Part shown: positions 1 to 7,999 of the stretch, one piece after another
Numbering within the stretch: the stretch's first letter is position 1
Layout of the letters: every line of letters starts with the position of its first letter
Source of the DNA: Bradyrhizobium sp.
GTDB taxonomy: Bacteria > Pseudomonadota > Alphaproteobacteria > Rhizobiales > Xanthobacteraceae
DNA: 42,906 nucleotides
Direction: 5' to 3'
NCBI RefSeq assembly: GCF_028868675.1
Contig: NZ_JAGWUA010000018.1
Location: 1 to 42,906 of the forward strand
Translations under genes and position numbers: made by a program
The notes under the pieces: model-generated
What the model saw: the letters and a program-made list of their open reading frames with translations, nothing else
What the model was told of the DNA's origin: nothing
The model's database searches: none

Positions 1-689
1 ACGAGATTGACGCCCATGCCGCCCGGCATGAACGTGAACAATGCGTCGGGCTTCAGCGCCGCGATCTTGGAGAGTTCCGGCTGGAAATCCAGCGTGCCGA
101 GCGGAATGTAGGATTCCTCGACGACCTCACCCTTGTAGTCCAGCTTGAAACCGGCCACCGAGTCCCTGCCGGCCTGATAATTCGGCACCATCAGATAGAC
201 CCGCTTGTAACCGCGATCCTGCGCGACCTTGCCGAGGATCTCGTGGACCTGGTCGTTCTGATAGGACGTCACGTAGAAGAATGGGCTGCATTCCTTGCCG
301 ACAAAGCTCGACGGGCCGGCGTTCGGACTGACCAGAAACACCTTGGAGTCAACGACCGGCCTGTGAATCGCCTGCAGGATGTTGGAGAAGATCGGCCCGA
401 CGACGAAATCGACCTTGTCGCGCTCGAGCAGACCCTTGATCTTGATCACCGCCGCGTCCGGCTTCAATTCGTCGTCGACGACGATCACCTCGGCGTCGCG
501 GCCTCCCATCTTGCTGCCGAGATCCTTCACCGCGAGCGCAAAACCATCGCGCACCTGCTGGCCGAGCGCGGCGGCGGGTCCGGACAGGGTTACGATCACG
601 CCGAGCCTGATCTTGTCCTGCGCAAGTGCGGGTTGCACCCCTGCGCAGAGGAGGAGGGCCAGGCCGCCCAGTGTAAGCTGCCTCTTCAT
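1..689 (-). CDS. Branched-chain amino acid-type ABC transporter substrate-binding protein (partial, C-terminus outside window)
   Basis: The first 229 codons read as a type I periplasmic binding protein of the HAAT/LivK family. Residues 1-23 form a signal peptide (MKRQLTL start, hydrophobic core, probable cleavage after ALA). The mature protein begins QDKIRLGVIVTLSGP, and a GRDAEVIVVDDE segment follows. The ATG at 689 has a GGGGAG ribosome site just upstream. The C-terminal part lies beyond position 1. In the cell it would capture a small acid in the periplasm for an ABC importer whose membrane genes should be outside the window. It is divergent from a MarR regulator and a benzoate-type CoA ligase, and an operator-like palindrome lies upstream, so I infer an aromatic acid as ligand rather than an amino acid. 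The family is secure; the ligand is a guess. Confidence 0.9.
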   Translation of the reverse strand, partial: MKRQLTLGGLALLLCAGVQPALAQDKIRLGVIVTLSGPAAALGQQVRDGFALAVKDLGSKMGGRDAEVIVVDDELKPDAAVIKIKGLLERDKVDFVVGPIFSNILQAIHRPVVDSKVFLVSPNAGPSSFVGKECSPFFYVTSYQNDQVHEILGKVAQDRGYKRVYLMVPNYQAGRDSVAGFKLDYKGEVVEESYIPLGTLDFQPELSKIAALKPDALFTFMPGGMGVNL

Positions 690-831
690 GATCACTCCCC
701 GCTTGCGGCTGCGTCGCAATCTCTGCGAGACGAGCTTATTCTGATCGCGGCATCCGCGGCAAGCAGAGCCGAAAGATGTTGCGTCGCGCGATGCGTCAAT
801 ATCCATGATCATGCAAGCCGCGCGCCAATTG

Positions 832-845
832 CTTGAAGCCTAAAG
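832..845. promoter_or_regulatory. MarR-type operator copy 1 (imperfect palindrome)
   Basis: CTTGAAGCCTAAAG has arms CTTGA and TAAAG around AGCC with one mismatch. It matches the core of two better copies at 905-917 and 1544-1559. It lies about 143 bp upstream of the binding-protein start at 689, so it could control that leftward gene. Confidence 0.5.
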
Positions 846-904
846 AAATTCGGGGGAGGTCCGGCGTCCCCATCGGGTTTTGGCTTGCAGGCGGCACGAA
901 ATTA

Positions 905-917
905 TTTGAAGCTCAAA
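905..917. promoter_or_regulatory. MarR-type operator copy 2
   Basis: TTTGAAGCTCAAA is a perfect palindrome (TTTGA-AGC-TCAAA), 54 bp upstream of the MarR gene start at 972. The surrounding AATTATTT is shared with the copy at 1544-1559. An operator in front of its own regulator fits the autoregulation usual in MarR families. Confidence 0.6.
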
Positions 918-971
918 ACGATGGCGAAGCGTGCCGGCGCCCCGTGTCGTGACTGAAATGACCGTACCAAG

Positions 972-1463
972 ATGCTCGATTCCGAGACCAAGGCTGTTGA
1001 ACTTCCGGAAGACCACGCCGAGGAGCTTCGGTTGTGGCTGCGTCTGCTGACCTGCACGACCCTGATCGAAGGCGAGGTTCGCAGCCGGCTGCGGGAGCGG
1101 TTCGACGTCACGCTGCCCCGCTTCGACCTGATGGCGCAACTCGACAAGGCGCCCGACGGGATGACCCTGTCGGACGTCTCCAAGCGCATGATGGTGTCGA
1201 ACGGCAACGTGACGGGTCTCGTCGAGCGACTCGTAGAGTCCGGCCACCTCGATCGCCGCACGTCCGACGCCGATCGTCGCGTCCAGGTCATCCGGCTGAC
1301 CAAGCTTGGCCGCGCCGAGTTCCGCAGGATGGCGGCGGAGCATGAGAACTGGATCGCCGACGTCTTTGCCGATCTGACGCCGAAGGACGTGCGCGAATTG
1401 ATGCGGCTGCTGGCGAAAACCAAGGCCTCCGCGCAGAAGTCGGCCGGTCGCCGCAGGGCCTGA
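972..1463 (+). CDS. MarR family transcriptional regulator
   Basis: The 163-residue protein has the usual MarR length and layout: N-terminal dimerisation helix, winged helix-turn-helix (about residues 55-105) and C-terminal helices. The wing contains DADRRVQVIRLT, matching the D-x-R-(A/V)-x-x-(V/I)-x-LT signature of the family. Members bind palindromes as dimers and release DNA when they bind phenolic acids or their CoA thioesters. It sits between an ABC binding protein (opposite strand) and a benzoate/2-aminobenzoate-type CoA ligase (same strand, 147 bp downstream). Near-identical palindromes precede all three units. I infer local repression of aromatic-acid uptake and activation, relieved by the acid or its CoA ester. 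The ATG at 972 has no strong ribosome site. Confidence 0.92.
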   Translation: MLDSETKAVELPEDHAEELRLWLRLLTCTTLIEGEVRSRLRERFDVTLPRFDLMAQLDKAPDGMTLSDVSKRMMVSNGNVTGLVERLVESGHLDRRTSDADRRVQVIRLTKLGRAEFRRMAAEHENWIADVFADLTPKDVRELMRLLAKTKASAQKSAGRRRA

Positions 1464-1543
1464 GACCGCCGGTGGTCGGCCGGCATGCCTGCCTGCTCCG
1501 AGAAAATGCCGGGGACGCTCAAAATCCACTATTGCGTCCAATT

Positions 1544-1559
1544 ATTTTAAGCCTAAAAT
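1544..1559. promoter_or_regulatory. MarR-type operator copy 3 (perfect palindrome)
   Basis: ATTTTAAGCCTAAAAT is a perfect inverted repeat (ATTTTA-AGCC-TAAAAT), 51 bp upstream of the ligase start at 1611. With its flank it matches the 905-917 copy over about 20 positions. Confidence 0.65.
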
Positions 1560-1610
1560 GATTTCACATAGTGCTGCCGGGTGCTCTCCAGGCCGAAAAA
1601 GGAGCGTGCG

Positions 1611-3302
1611 ATGGCCAACGCCGCCAAGGCTCATAGTCCGGGCTCGTTTGACAGCAGCGGCCGGTCGGCTCATGTCGACACCTTCGCCGAGCAACATTTG
1701 CCGCCGCGGGAGCTCTGGCCGGAGTTCATCTTCACGCGACCGGAGCTGCAATATCCGGCGCGCCTCAACTGCGTCAGCTATTTCCTCGATCGCTGGGTCG
1801 AGCAGGACCACGGCGACGCGCCTTGCGTGATCAGTCCTGCGGCCGGTTACAGCTATCGCGAACTGCAGCAACTCGTGAACCAAATTGCGAGCGTGCTGGT
1901 CGGCAAGCTTGGCCTGGTCGCGGGCGGACGCGTGCTGCTGCGCTCGGCCAACAATCCCATGATGGTTGCGACCTATCTCGCGGTGATCAAGGCCGGCGGC
2001 ATCGTGGTCGCGACCATGCCGCTGCTGCGCGCCAAGGAGCTCGCTTATCCGATCCAGAAGGCGGACATTGCGCTGGCGCTGTGCGACGGCAAGCTGTCCG
2101 ACGAGATGGAGAAGGCGAAAGCCGCGGCACCGCGACCGATGCGCGTCGTCTATTGGGGCACCGGCGCAGCCGATGCGCTGGAGGCGCTGATCGCGGATGC
2201 AAGCTCCGAATTCACGGCCGTGGATACCGCGTCCGACGACACCTGTCTGATTGCCTTCACGTCGGGAACGACGGGCGATCCGAAGGGCACCATGCATTTC
2301 CATCGAGACATGCTGGCCGTGTGCGACGCCTATGCGCGCAACGTCCTGCGCGCCGAGCAGCGTGATCGCTTCATAGGCTCGCCGCCGCTGGCCTTTACGT
2401 TCGGCTTCGGCGGCGTGCTGTTCCCGATGCATATCGGCGCATCATTCGTGGTCCTGGAAAAGACTGCGCCGGACGAACTGCTCGCTGCAATCGAGCAGTA
2501 CAAGGCCACGGTCTGCTTCACAGCACCGACCGCCTATCGCGCCATGCTCGGCAAGATCGCCAACTACGACATCTCTTCGTTGCGCAAATGCGTTTCCGCG
2601 GGCGAGACCCTGCCCAAGCCTACCTTTGATGCCTGGTTGAAGGCGACGGGCATCAGGTTGATGGACGGCATCGGTTCGACCGAGTTGCTCCATATCTTCA
2701 TCAGCGCGACTGAAGACGAAATCCGTCCGGGCGCGACCGGAAAACCGGTGCCAGGCTATGAGGCCAAGATCGTCGATGATGCCGGCAACGACGTGCCGCC
2801 GGGCACGATGGGGCGCCTGGCGGTCCGCGGGCCGACCGGTTGCCGCTACCTCGCCGACGAGCGACAGCGCAAATACGTGCACCGCGGCTGGAACATCACC
2901 GGCGACACCTATGTGATGGATGGCGACGGTTACTTCTGGTACCAGTCTCGTTCCGACGACATGATCGTTTCCGCCGGCTACAACATCGCTGGCCCCGACG
3001 TCGAGGCCGCGCTGCTCACCCATCCGGCCGTCGCCGAATGCGGTGTGGTCGGTGCGCCGGACGAGGCGCGCGGCATGATCGTGAAGGCGTATGTTCTGCC
3101 ATCGGCAGGGGTGGTGCCCGATGCGCAGCTCGCGGCCGAGTTGCAGGAGCACGTCAAGCGCGAGATCGCGCCTTACAAATATCCGCGTGCAATCGAGTTC
3201 GTGACCCAGTTGCCGAAGACCGAGACCGGCAAGCTGAAGCGCTTTGCCCTGCGGCAGATGGCGCAGGCGGCGGCGAAATCGTCAGGCCTGGCTGCGGAAT
3301 AG
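1611..3302 (+). CDS. Benzoate/2-aminobenzoate-type CoA ligase (AMP-forming)
   Basis: This 563-residue member of the acyl/aryl adenylate-forming family would activate an aromatic acid with ATP and CoA in the cytoplasm. Visible motifs are the phosphate-binding loop FTSGTTGDPKG (near residue 217), the GSTE segment, the WNITGD / DGYFWYQSRSDD hinge region and the C-terminal catalytic lysine in KTETGKLKR. The N-terminal DTFAEQHLPPRELWPEF stretch resembles benzoate and 2-aminobenzoate CoA ligases. An in-frame GTG lies at 1581, but the ATG at 1611 has AAAAGGAG at 1597-1604 and is preferred. A RidA-like gene follows 7 bp later and a MarR operator precedes it. RidA-type proteins handle enamines and imines, so an amino-substituted substrate such as anthranilate is plausible, but benzoate or hydroxybenzoate is not excluded. 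Confidence 0.88.
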   Translation: MANAAKAHSPGSFDSSGRSAHVDTFAEQHLPPRELWPEFIFTRPELQYPARLNCVSYFLDRWVEQDHGDAPCVISPAAGYSYRELQQLVNQIASVLVGKLGLVAGGRVLLRSANNPMMVATYLAVIKAGGIVVATMPLLRAKELAYPIQKADIALALCDGKLSDEMEKAKAAAPRPMRVVYWGTGAADALEALIADASSEFTAVDTASDDTCLIAFTSGTTGDPKGTMHFHRDMLAVCDAYARNVLRAEQRDRFIGSPPLAFTFGFGGVLFPMHIGASFVVLEKTAPDELLAAIEQYKATVCFTAPTAYRAMLGKIANYDISSLRKCVSAGETLPKPTFDAWLKATGIRLMDGIGSTELLHIFISATEDEIRPGATGKPVPGYEAKIVDDAGNDVPPGTMGRLAVRGPTGCRYLADERQRKYVHRGWNITGDTYVMDGDGYFWYQSRSDDMIVSAGYNIAGPDVEAALLTHPAVAECGVVGAPDEARGMIVKAYVLPSAGVVPDAQLAAELQEHVKREIAPYKYPRAIEFVTQLPKTETGKLKRFALRQMAQAAAKSSGLAAE

Positions 3303-3309
3303 GAAAGGA

Positions 3310-3780
3310 ATGAGGGAATTGTCCGTGACGACGCCGAAAGCTCCGCAGCTTGCAGTGCTGCCGACAGCGAACGACGCCGGATCTCCTGCCGTGCAGATAC
3401 TGCAACCGTCGGGATGGCCAATTCCAAGAGGCTACGCGAACGGCGTGGCTGCGGATGGCCGCATCGTCGTCACCGGCGGGGTGATCGGCTGGGACTCCGA
3501 GGAGCGTCTGGCAGACGGCTTCGTCGCGCAGGCGCGTCAGGCCTTGAGGAACATTGCCGCGATTCTGGCCGAGGGCGGCGCGCGCCCCGAGCACCTGGTC
3601 CGGCTCACCTGGTATGTCGTGGATATCGACGAATATTTGGCCAACCTGAAGGAACTCGGCCAGATCTACCGGAATATCTTTGGCGCGCACTATCCCGCAA
3701 TGGCGCTGGTTCAGGTCGTTCGCCTGGTCGAGAAGGCCGCGCGCGTCGAAATCGAGGCGACGGCGGTGATACCGCGCTGA
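3310..3780 (+). CDS. RidA/YjgF/UK114 family protein (atypical, lacks the canonical Arg)
   Basis: The protein of about 156 residues has the RidA (chorismate-mutase-like) fold, recognisable from GVIGWDSEERLADGFVAQ, QARQALRNIAAILAEGGA and the terminal VEIEATAVIPR. Classic RidA enzymes hydrolyse reactive enamines/imines, and 2-aminomuconate deaminases belong to the same superfamily. Here the usual YPARS segment reads YPAMA, so the conserved substrate-carboxylate Arg (Arg105 of E. coli RidA) is replaced by Met. It is therefore probably a non-archetypal subgroup with altered or no deaminase activity. It follows the CoA ligase by 7 bp, so it is probably co-transcribed. The start is uncertain: AGGAAAGG at 3301-3308 is too close to the ATG at 3310, and a TTG at 3319 or GTG at 3325 has better spacing. 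Confidence 0.85.
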   Translation: MRELSVTTPKAPQLAVLPTANDAGSPAVQILQPSGWPIPRGYANGVAADGRIVVTGGVIGWDSEERLADGFVAQARQALRNIAAILAEGGARPEHLVRLTWYVVDIDEYLANLKELGQIYRNIFGAHYPAMALVQVVRLVEKAARVEIEATAVIPR

Positions 3781-3800
3781 AAAGTGTTGCGCTCGACCAC

Positions 3801-3820
3801 GACGATCCGACGATCGTCGC
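3801..3820. terminator. Hairpin between convergent genes
   Basis: CGACGATC and GATCGTCG pair perfectly (8 bp) around a CGAC loop, between the convergent ends at 3780 and 3849. There is no T-tract, so it could be a bidirectional terminator only of the non-canonical kind. Confidence 0.35.
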
Positions 3821-3848
3821 GATGCCGGGCCGGACGGAAGGCTCGCGA

Positions 3849-4577
3849 TCAGCCCGCCTTGGCGAGATTCTCGTCTTCCGGCGAGTTGAGATAGACGCCG
3901 GACATGGTGTCGACCCAGCAGAGATGGTCGTGCACCTTCTTCACGCCGTCGACGTTCTCGGTCGCGACCACGGCGGCCTGGCGCGCGCGTTCTTCGGTGA
4001 TGACGCCGCTCAGATGGACGATGCCGTCGCGAACGATGACGTTCAGGCCGAACGGGCACCAATCGTTCTTCTCCAGGGCATCGATGATGCGATTGCGGAT
4101 GTTATCGTCGTTTGCGGTCGGGTCCGGCACCTGTCGGGCGAGACTTGCCACCGCCTGCAGCAGGTTGGCGCGCGACACGATGCCCACGACCTTGTCGCCG
4201 CGCACCACCGGCAGGCGCTTGACGTTGTTCCGCTCCATGAGATCGGCGATCTCCGCGAGCGCGGTGTCCTCACTAATGGTCAGCGGCTGTGCGGTCATCA
4301 CCTCGGAAACCTTGCGGCCGTGCTCGTGGACGAAATCGCTGGCCGATTTGCCGGGACCCAGGATGAACCTGAGCCAGCGCCCGCGCTTGCGTTGGGTGCC
4401 GATTTCGCTGCGCCGGATGAAATCCCCCTCGGAGACGACGCCGACCAGCTTACCGGTCTCGTCCACCACCGTGAGACCGCTGACATGGCGTTGCAGCATG
4501 ATGTTCGCTGCCTCGACGATGGTGGTGTCGGGGGTGACCGAGATGACCGATCGGGTCATGATCTGGTGGGCGCGCAT
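3849..4577 (-). CDS. CBS domain pair plus BON domain protein
   Basis: The 242-residue cytoplasmic protein has one CBS motif at about residues 7-60 (MTRSVISVTPDTT, HVSGLTVVDE), a second at about 91-145 (MTAQPLTISEDT, NVKRLPVVRGDKVVGIVSR) and a C-terminal BON domain at about 157-222 (DGIVHLSGVITEE). CBS pairs bind adenine nucleotides and sense energy state. BON domains are usually linked to membrane or phospholipid contact. The target is unknown. The gene is divergent from phasin-phaC with a FixK-type box (4662-4675) between them, so it may respond to low oxygen. The mycobacterial DosR-regulon CBS protein Hrp1 is a loose parallel. Confidence 0.9.
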   Translation of the reverse strand: MRAHQIMTRSVISVTPDTTIVEAANIMLQRHVSGLTVVDETGKLVGVVSEGDFIRRSEIGTQRKRGRWLRFILGPGKSASDFVHEHGRKVSEVMTAQPLTISEDTALAEIADLMERNNVKRLPVVRGDKVVGIVSRANLLQAVASLARQVPDPTANDDNIRNRIIDALEKNDWCPFGLNVIVRDGIVHLSGVITEERARQAAVVATENVDGVKKVHDHLCWVDTMSGVYLNSPEDENLAKAG

Positions 4578-4661
4578 GCAGCAACTCCGCAGTTTTTGGG
4601 CCGAATTTCGGCGGGACGAAAGCCTCGTTCAAAAAAACTAGTCCAAGTGTCGCGGCTCGAA

Positions 4662-4675
4662 TTGACGCAGGTCAA
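4662..4675. promoter_or_regulatory. FixK/FnrN-type box between the CBS-BON gene and phasin-phaC
   Basis: TTGACGCAGGTCAA fits TTGAY-N4-RTCAA with perfect arms. Its centre is 88 bp upstream of the phasin GTG and 91 bp upstream of the CBS ATG. On the minus strand a TAGTTT (4635-4640) lies at class II distance; the rightward -10 is weak. It may serve one or both genes. Confidence 0.65.
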
Positions 4676-4756
4676 GCGGCGGGAGCTTGATACACCTCAA
4701 TGTTATCGGAACCGCTGGCCATATTGTAGTTTGGAACTGACAGCGAGGAGGTCACG

Positions 4757-5113
4757 GTGAGCGAACTAGCCAAACTGTACGAGTCCGCACCCTCGGCACT
4801 CGATCCGGCCACCCAGCTGGCGGATGCCAACCGGCGCGGGCTGGATTTCGTTTCGGGCGCGCAAAGGCTGGTGCTCGAGGAAATGGTGTTCGCCGCCAAT
4901 GAACTGGCGGATCGAACCCAGACCGAGGCGCATCTGTTCGCGGAATTTCTCTCAAAACTGGCAGGCTCCCACTCGGTTCGGGATTGGGGAACGATGTACC
5001 GGGAGTGCAGTCAGCATCAGCTCGATTTCGTCCGTCGCGACTGTGACCGGCTCTTCAAGCACGGCGCGCGGATGCTCGAAGCGGCTTTCAGCCTGGTTAA
5101 TCGGCCGGGCTGA
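4757..5113 (+). CDS. Phasin-like PHA granule-associated protein
   Basis: The 118-residue protein has no signal peptide and is almost wholly predicted amphipathic helix (ANRRGLDFVSGAQRLVLEEM; ECSQHQLDFVRRDCDRLFKHG). This is the pattern of phasins, which coat polyhydroxyalkanoate granules. It lies directly before a clear PHA synthase gene, 18 bp apart, which is the main support. The GTG start at 4757 is backed by GAGGAG at 4745-4750. A FixK-type box upstream suggests induction under oxygen limitation, when PHA synthesis helps dispose of reductant. Phasins diverge quickly, so the call rests on context and composition rather than a hard motif. Confidence 0.7.
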   Translation: MSELAKLYESAPSALDPATQLADANRRGLDFVSGAQRLVLEEMVFAANELADRTQTEAHLFAEFLSKLAGSHSVRDWGTMYRECSQHQLDFVRRDCDRLFKHGARMLEAAFSLVNRPG

Positions 5114-5131
5114 TCGGAAATTGCGATTTTC

Positions 5132-7024
5132 ATGGGCCTGAAATCCGGAAATCCCATACTGGCAACCATGAGCGCCGTGCAGACCTCAGTTGCCCCACGG
5201 ACGGAGGGTCCGATAACCCCGGATTCTCCGGTCAAGTCGCCCGCGACCGTCGATGCGCCCGTGCTACCGGCCGCAGGACGGTCTGAAGTGCCCGCCGCCC
5301 CGGCCCCGCCGCCGTCGGAGCCCTATCCGGCCGACCGCGCCCTGCATGCGATGATCGCACGGATGACCGGTGGAATCGCGCCGGTGGCGCTGTCGCTCGC
5401 CTATCTCGACTGGGCGTCGCATCTCGCGGCCGCGCCGCAACGCCGGATGGAGATAGCCCAGGATGCGGTTCGGGATGCCGGTAAGCTTTTTCAAGCCGCG
5501 GCGCACGCCGTGTCGCCGGATCGGAAGCCTTGGTCGGTGATCAAGCCCCAGGCCCACGACCGCCGCTTTGCCAAGCCGGAGTGGGAGAACTTTCCGTTCA
5601 ATCTCCTTGCGCAGTCGTTTCTGCTCGGCGAACAATGGTGGCGCAAGGCCACGACGGGCGTACGCGGCGTCGCTCCCGAGAACGAAGCAATCGTGGAATT
5701 CTCGGTGCGCCAGGTGCTGGACATGCTGGCGCCGTCGAATTTCGCTGCGACCAATCCGGAAGTGCTGCAAAAGGCCTTTCAGAGCGGCGGCGAGAACTTC
5801 GTATTCGGCTGGCAGAACTGGTGCGATGACCTGAAGCAGGCGCTGTCCGGCGGCAAGTCTTCGGGCGACGAACGCTTCGTCGTCGGCAAGACGGTAGCGG
5901 CCTCGTCCGGCAAGGTGGTGTACCGCAACCAGCTGATGGAGCTGATCCAGTACCGCCCGACCACCGACAAGGTGCGCCCCGAGCCGATCCTGATCGTCCC
6001 GGCCTGGATCATGAAGTACTACATTCTCGATCTGTCGCCGCGAAATTCGCTGGTGAAATACCTGACCGGCGAAGGCTTCACAGTATTTGCGATATCCTGG
6101 CGCAATCCGGACGAAGGCGACCGCAACGTCGCCTTTGACGACTATCGCAGGCTGGGCGTCAAGGCCGCGCTGGACACGATCGGCTGCATCGTGCCGCGCC
6201 GGAAAGTCCATGCGTTGGGCTATTGCCTGGGCGGCACGCTGCTGTCGATCGCAGCCGCCGCCATGGCGCGGGACGGCGACAACCGGCTGATGTCGATCAC
6301 ATTGCTCGCCGCGCAGACGGATTTCACCGAAGCGGGCGAATTGACGCTCTTCATCAACGAAAGTCAGGTCACCTTCCTCGAAGACATCATGCACGAACGC
6401 GGCTATCTCGACACCACGCAGATGGCCGGCGCGTTCCAATTGCTGCGCTCCAACGATCTGATCTGGTCGCGGCTGTCGCACGATTACCTGATGGGCGAGC
6501 GCGTTCCGTCCAGCGACCTCATGGCCTGGAACGCGGACGCCACGCGCCTGCCATATCGGATGCATTCGGAATATCTGCGCCAGCTCTTCCTCAACAACGA
6601 TCTGGCGGAGGGGCGCTACCACGTCGAGGGGCGCAACGTTTCACTATCGGACATTCATGCGCCGATGTTCGTCGTCGGTACGCTCAACGACCATGTCGCG
6701 CCGTGGCGATCCGTCTACAAGATCCACTACCAGGTGGATGCGGACGTGACGTTCCTGTTGACCAGCGGCGGCCACAACGCCGGCGTCGTGGCACCGCCCG
6801 GTCAGCCCGGCCACACCTACCAGGTGATGACCAAGGCCGCGGACGCTCCCTATATCGGCCGTGACGAATGGAAGGCGCAGGCGCCGCACTTCGAGGGATC
6901 GTGGTGGCCGGAATGGACCAAATGGCTCGTGGCCCGCTCGGGCGAGCCTTGCGATCCGCCGCGGATGGGACTCGAGAACGTCGATCGCATGCCTGATGCG
7001 CCCGGTGAATATGTCCATACCTAG
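5132..7024 (+). CDS. phaC: Class I poly(3-hydroxyalkanoate) synthase
   Basis: PhaC polymerises hydroxyacyl-CoA at the granule surface. The lipase-like box GYCLGG carries the nucleophile Cys365. Asp520 (GTLNDHVAPW) and His548 (GGHNAGV) complete the triad; the Asp-His spacing of 28 equals that of the Cupriavidus enzyme as I recall it. Trp-rich segments (WQNWCDDLKQ, FEGSWWPEW) are typical. At 630 residues it is longer than the usual ~590 because of a Pro/Ala-rich N-terminal tail (about residues 15-65). An ATG at 5168 is an alternative start; neither start has a strong ribosome site. It follows the phasin gene by 18 bp, and a FixK-type box lies before the pair. No phaA or phaB is nearby, so precursor supply is encoded elsewhere. 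Confidence 0.96.
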   Translation: MGLKSGNPILATMSAVQTSVAPRTEGPITPDSPVKSPATVDAPVLPAAGRSEVPAAPAPPPSEPYPADRALHAMIARMTGGIAPVALSLAYLDWASHLAAAPQRRMEIAQDAVRDAGKLFQAAAHAVSPDRKPWSVIKPQAHDRRFAKPEWENFPFNLLAQSFLLGEQWWRKATTGVRGVAPENEAIVEFSVRQVLDMLAPSNFAATNPEVLQKAFQSGGENFVFGWQNWCDDLKQALSGGKSSGDERFVVGKTVAASSGKVVYRNQLMELIQYRPTTDKVRPEPILIVPAWIMKYYILDLSPRNSLVKYLTGEGFTVFAISWRNPDEGDRNVAFDDYRRLGVKAALDTIGCIVPRRKVHALGYCLGGTLLSIAAAAMARDGDNRLMSITLLAAQTDFTEAGELTLFINESQVTFLEDIMHERGYLDTTQMAGAFQLLRSNDLIWSRLSHDYLMGERVPSSDLMAWNADATRLPYRMHSEYLRQLFLNNDLAEGRYHVEGRNVSLSDIHAPMFVVGTLNDHVAPWRSVYKIHYQVDADVTFLLTSGGHNAGVVAPPGQPGHTYQVMTKAADAPYIGRDEWKAQAPHFEGSWWPEWTKWLVARSGEPCDPPRMGLENVDRMPDAPGEYVHT

Positions 7025-7036
7025 CGTCTGGATGAT

Positions 7037-7975
7037 TCAGGCGCGAAACAGCTTGGCTTCGTCCAGTTTCCTGTAAGCCGCCGCAGCGCTGCGCAATAGT
7101 TGCTTCTCGCGCTTGCGGCCGAGGAAGTGAAAGCTCGCCTTCTCGTCGCCGTGCAGCGAGCCCGCCAGGGCCCGGCCTCTCGCATCGTCATTGAGCTGCC
7201 CGAGGCAGCGTTGTGCCTTGCGCAGCAGCTTGAGCGCCGCCATCTGCCCGACAAGGGATTTGTCCGAGAACAGGTCTTCGAGGGATTCGATCGTATAGGT
7301 CAATCGCTTGTTCAGGAGTCGCAACCCGTGCCGCTTCTCGGCGCTCATCTCCTCGAGTTTGCGCGACTTCTTCAGCAGCGTCTTTTCCCATCGTCCGAGC
7401 CGTTGTACCGCGTGCTCTGCGAGCGTCGAGGCGCGCAGCCTGATCGCCTGCTTGCTTCGCCGGGTCGACCACGGGCCGCTTTCAATCCAGTTCGAGGTCA
7501 GCTCGATCGATCGCCGATATCGGGCCGATTGCAGCGCGCGCGACAACAGGCGATGGCTCTGCGCACGTTTTCGGTGCCATGTCTCGAGTTCGGCCGCTGC
7601 GGAAGGGACACCCTCGCTGGCCGCTTCCATCCGTTCAATCGCCACGTCGAGATCGCGCACCGTGCCGAGCTGGCCGTTCAACCATTTCAGCCCGGCCCAG
7701 ACGACCGGCCGCTCGGCATCATCGACCATCGGAGAGAAGAACCGGATTACGGCGCGAAGATGCGTCAGCGCAATCCGGATCTGGTGCAACGCGTCGGCAT
7801 CTCCGCCGCACGTCGCCTCGTGTTGCCCGATGACCGCATCGAGGTGACGACGGGCGATGATCCGGAATGCCGTGTCGCAGGCCATTCCGGGACTCAATCG
7901 GGCGGGGGAGGCGATGCGGGAGGACGCCGGCTTGGCGCGGGCAACGGCCCTTCCTGGTGTGCTCGATCGCGCCAT
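7037..7975 (-). CDS. CHAD domain protein
   Basis: The 312-residue, very basic, all-helical protein carries the CHAD signature near residues 63-80 (LHQIRIALTHLRAVIRFF, compare H-x-x-R-V-x-x-R-R-L-R) and a second repeat (HGLRLLNKRLTYTIESLEDLF). CHAD domains bind inorganic polyphosphate through conserved His/Lys/Arg residues, and some members locate to polyphosphate or PHA granules. It lies 24 bp downstream of a dual-domain kinase gene and is convergent with phaC (12 bp apart). I infer a third-position gene of the ADH-kinase-CHAD operon and a role at storage granules. No CYTH or triphosphatase domain is attached. Confidence 0.88.
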   Translation of the reverse strand: MARSSTPGRAVARAKPASSRIASPARLSPGMACDTAFRIIARRHLDAVIGQHEATCGGDADALHQIRIALTHLRAVIRFFSPMVDDAERPVVWAGLKWLNGQLGTVRDLDVAIERMEAASEGVPSAAAELETWHRKRAQSHRLLSRALQSARYRRSIELTSNWIESGPWSTRRSKQAIRLRASTLAEHAVQRLGRWEKTLLKKSRKLEEMSAEKRHGLRLLNKRLTYTIESLEDLFSDKSLVGQMAALKLLRKAQRCLGQLNDDARGRALAGSLHGDEKASFHFLGRKREKQLLRSAAAAYRKLDEAKLFRA

Positions 7976-7999
7976 CTTGGTCCATTCGATCAGACGAAC

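Noticed and set aside
436..449. FixK-like sequence TTGATCTTGATCAC
   Set aside because: It has only one near-perfect half-site (ends TCAC, not TCAA) and lies inside the coding sequence of the ABC binding protein.
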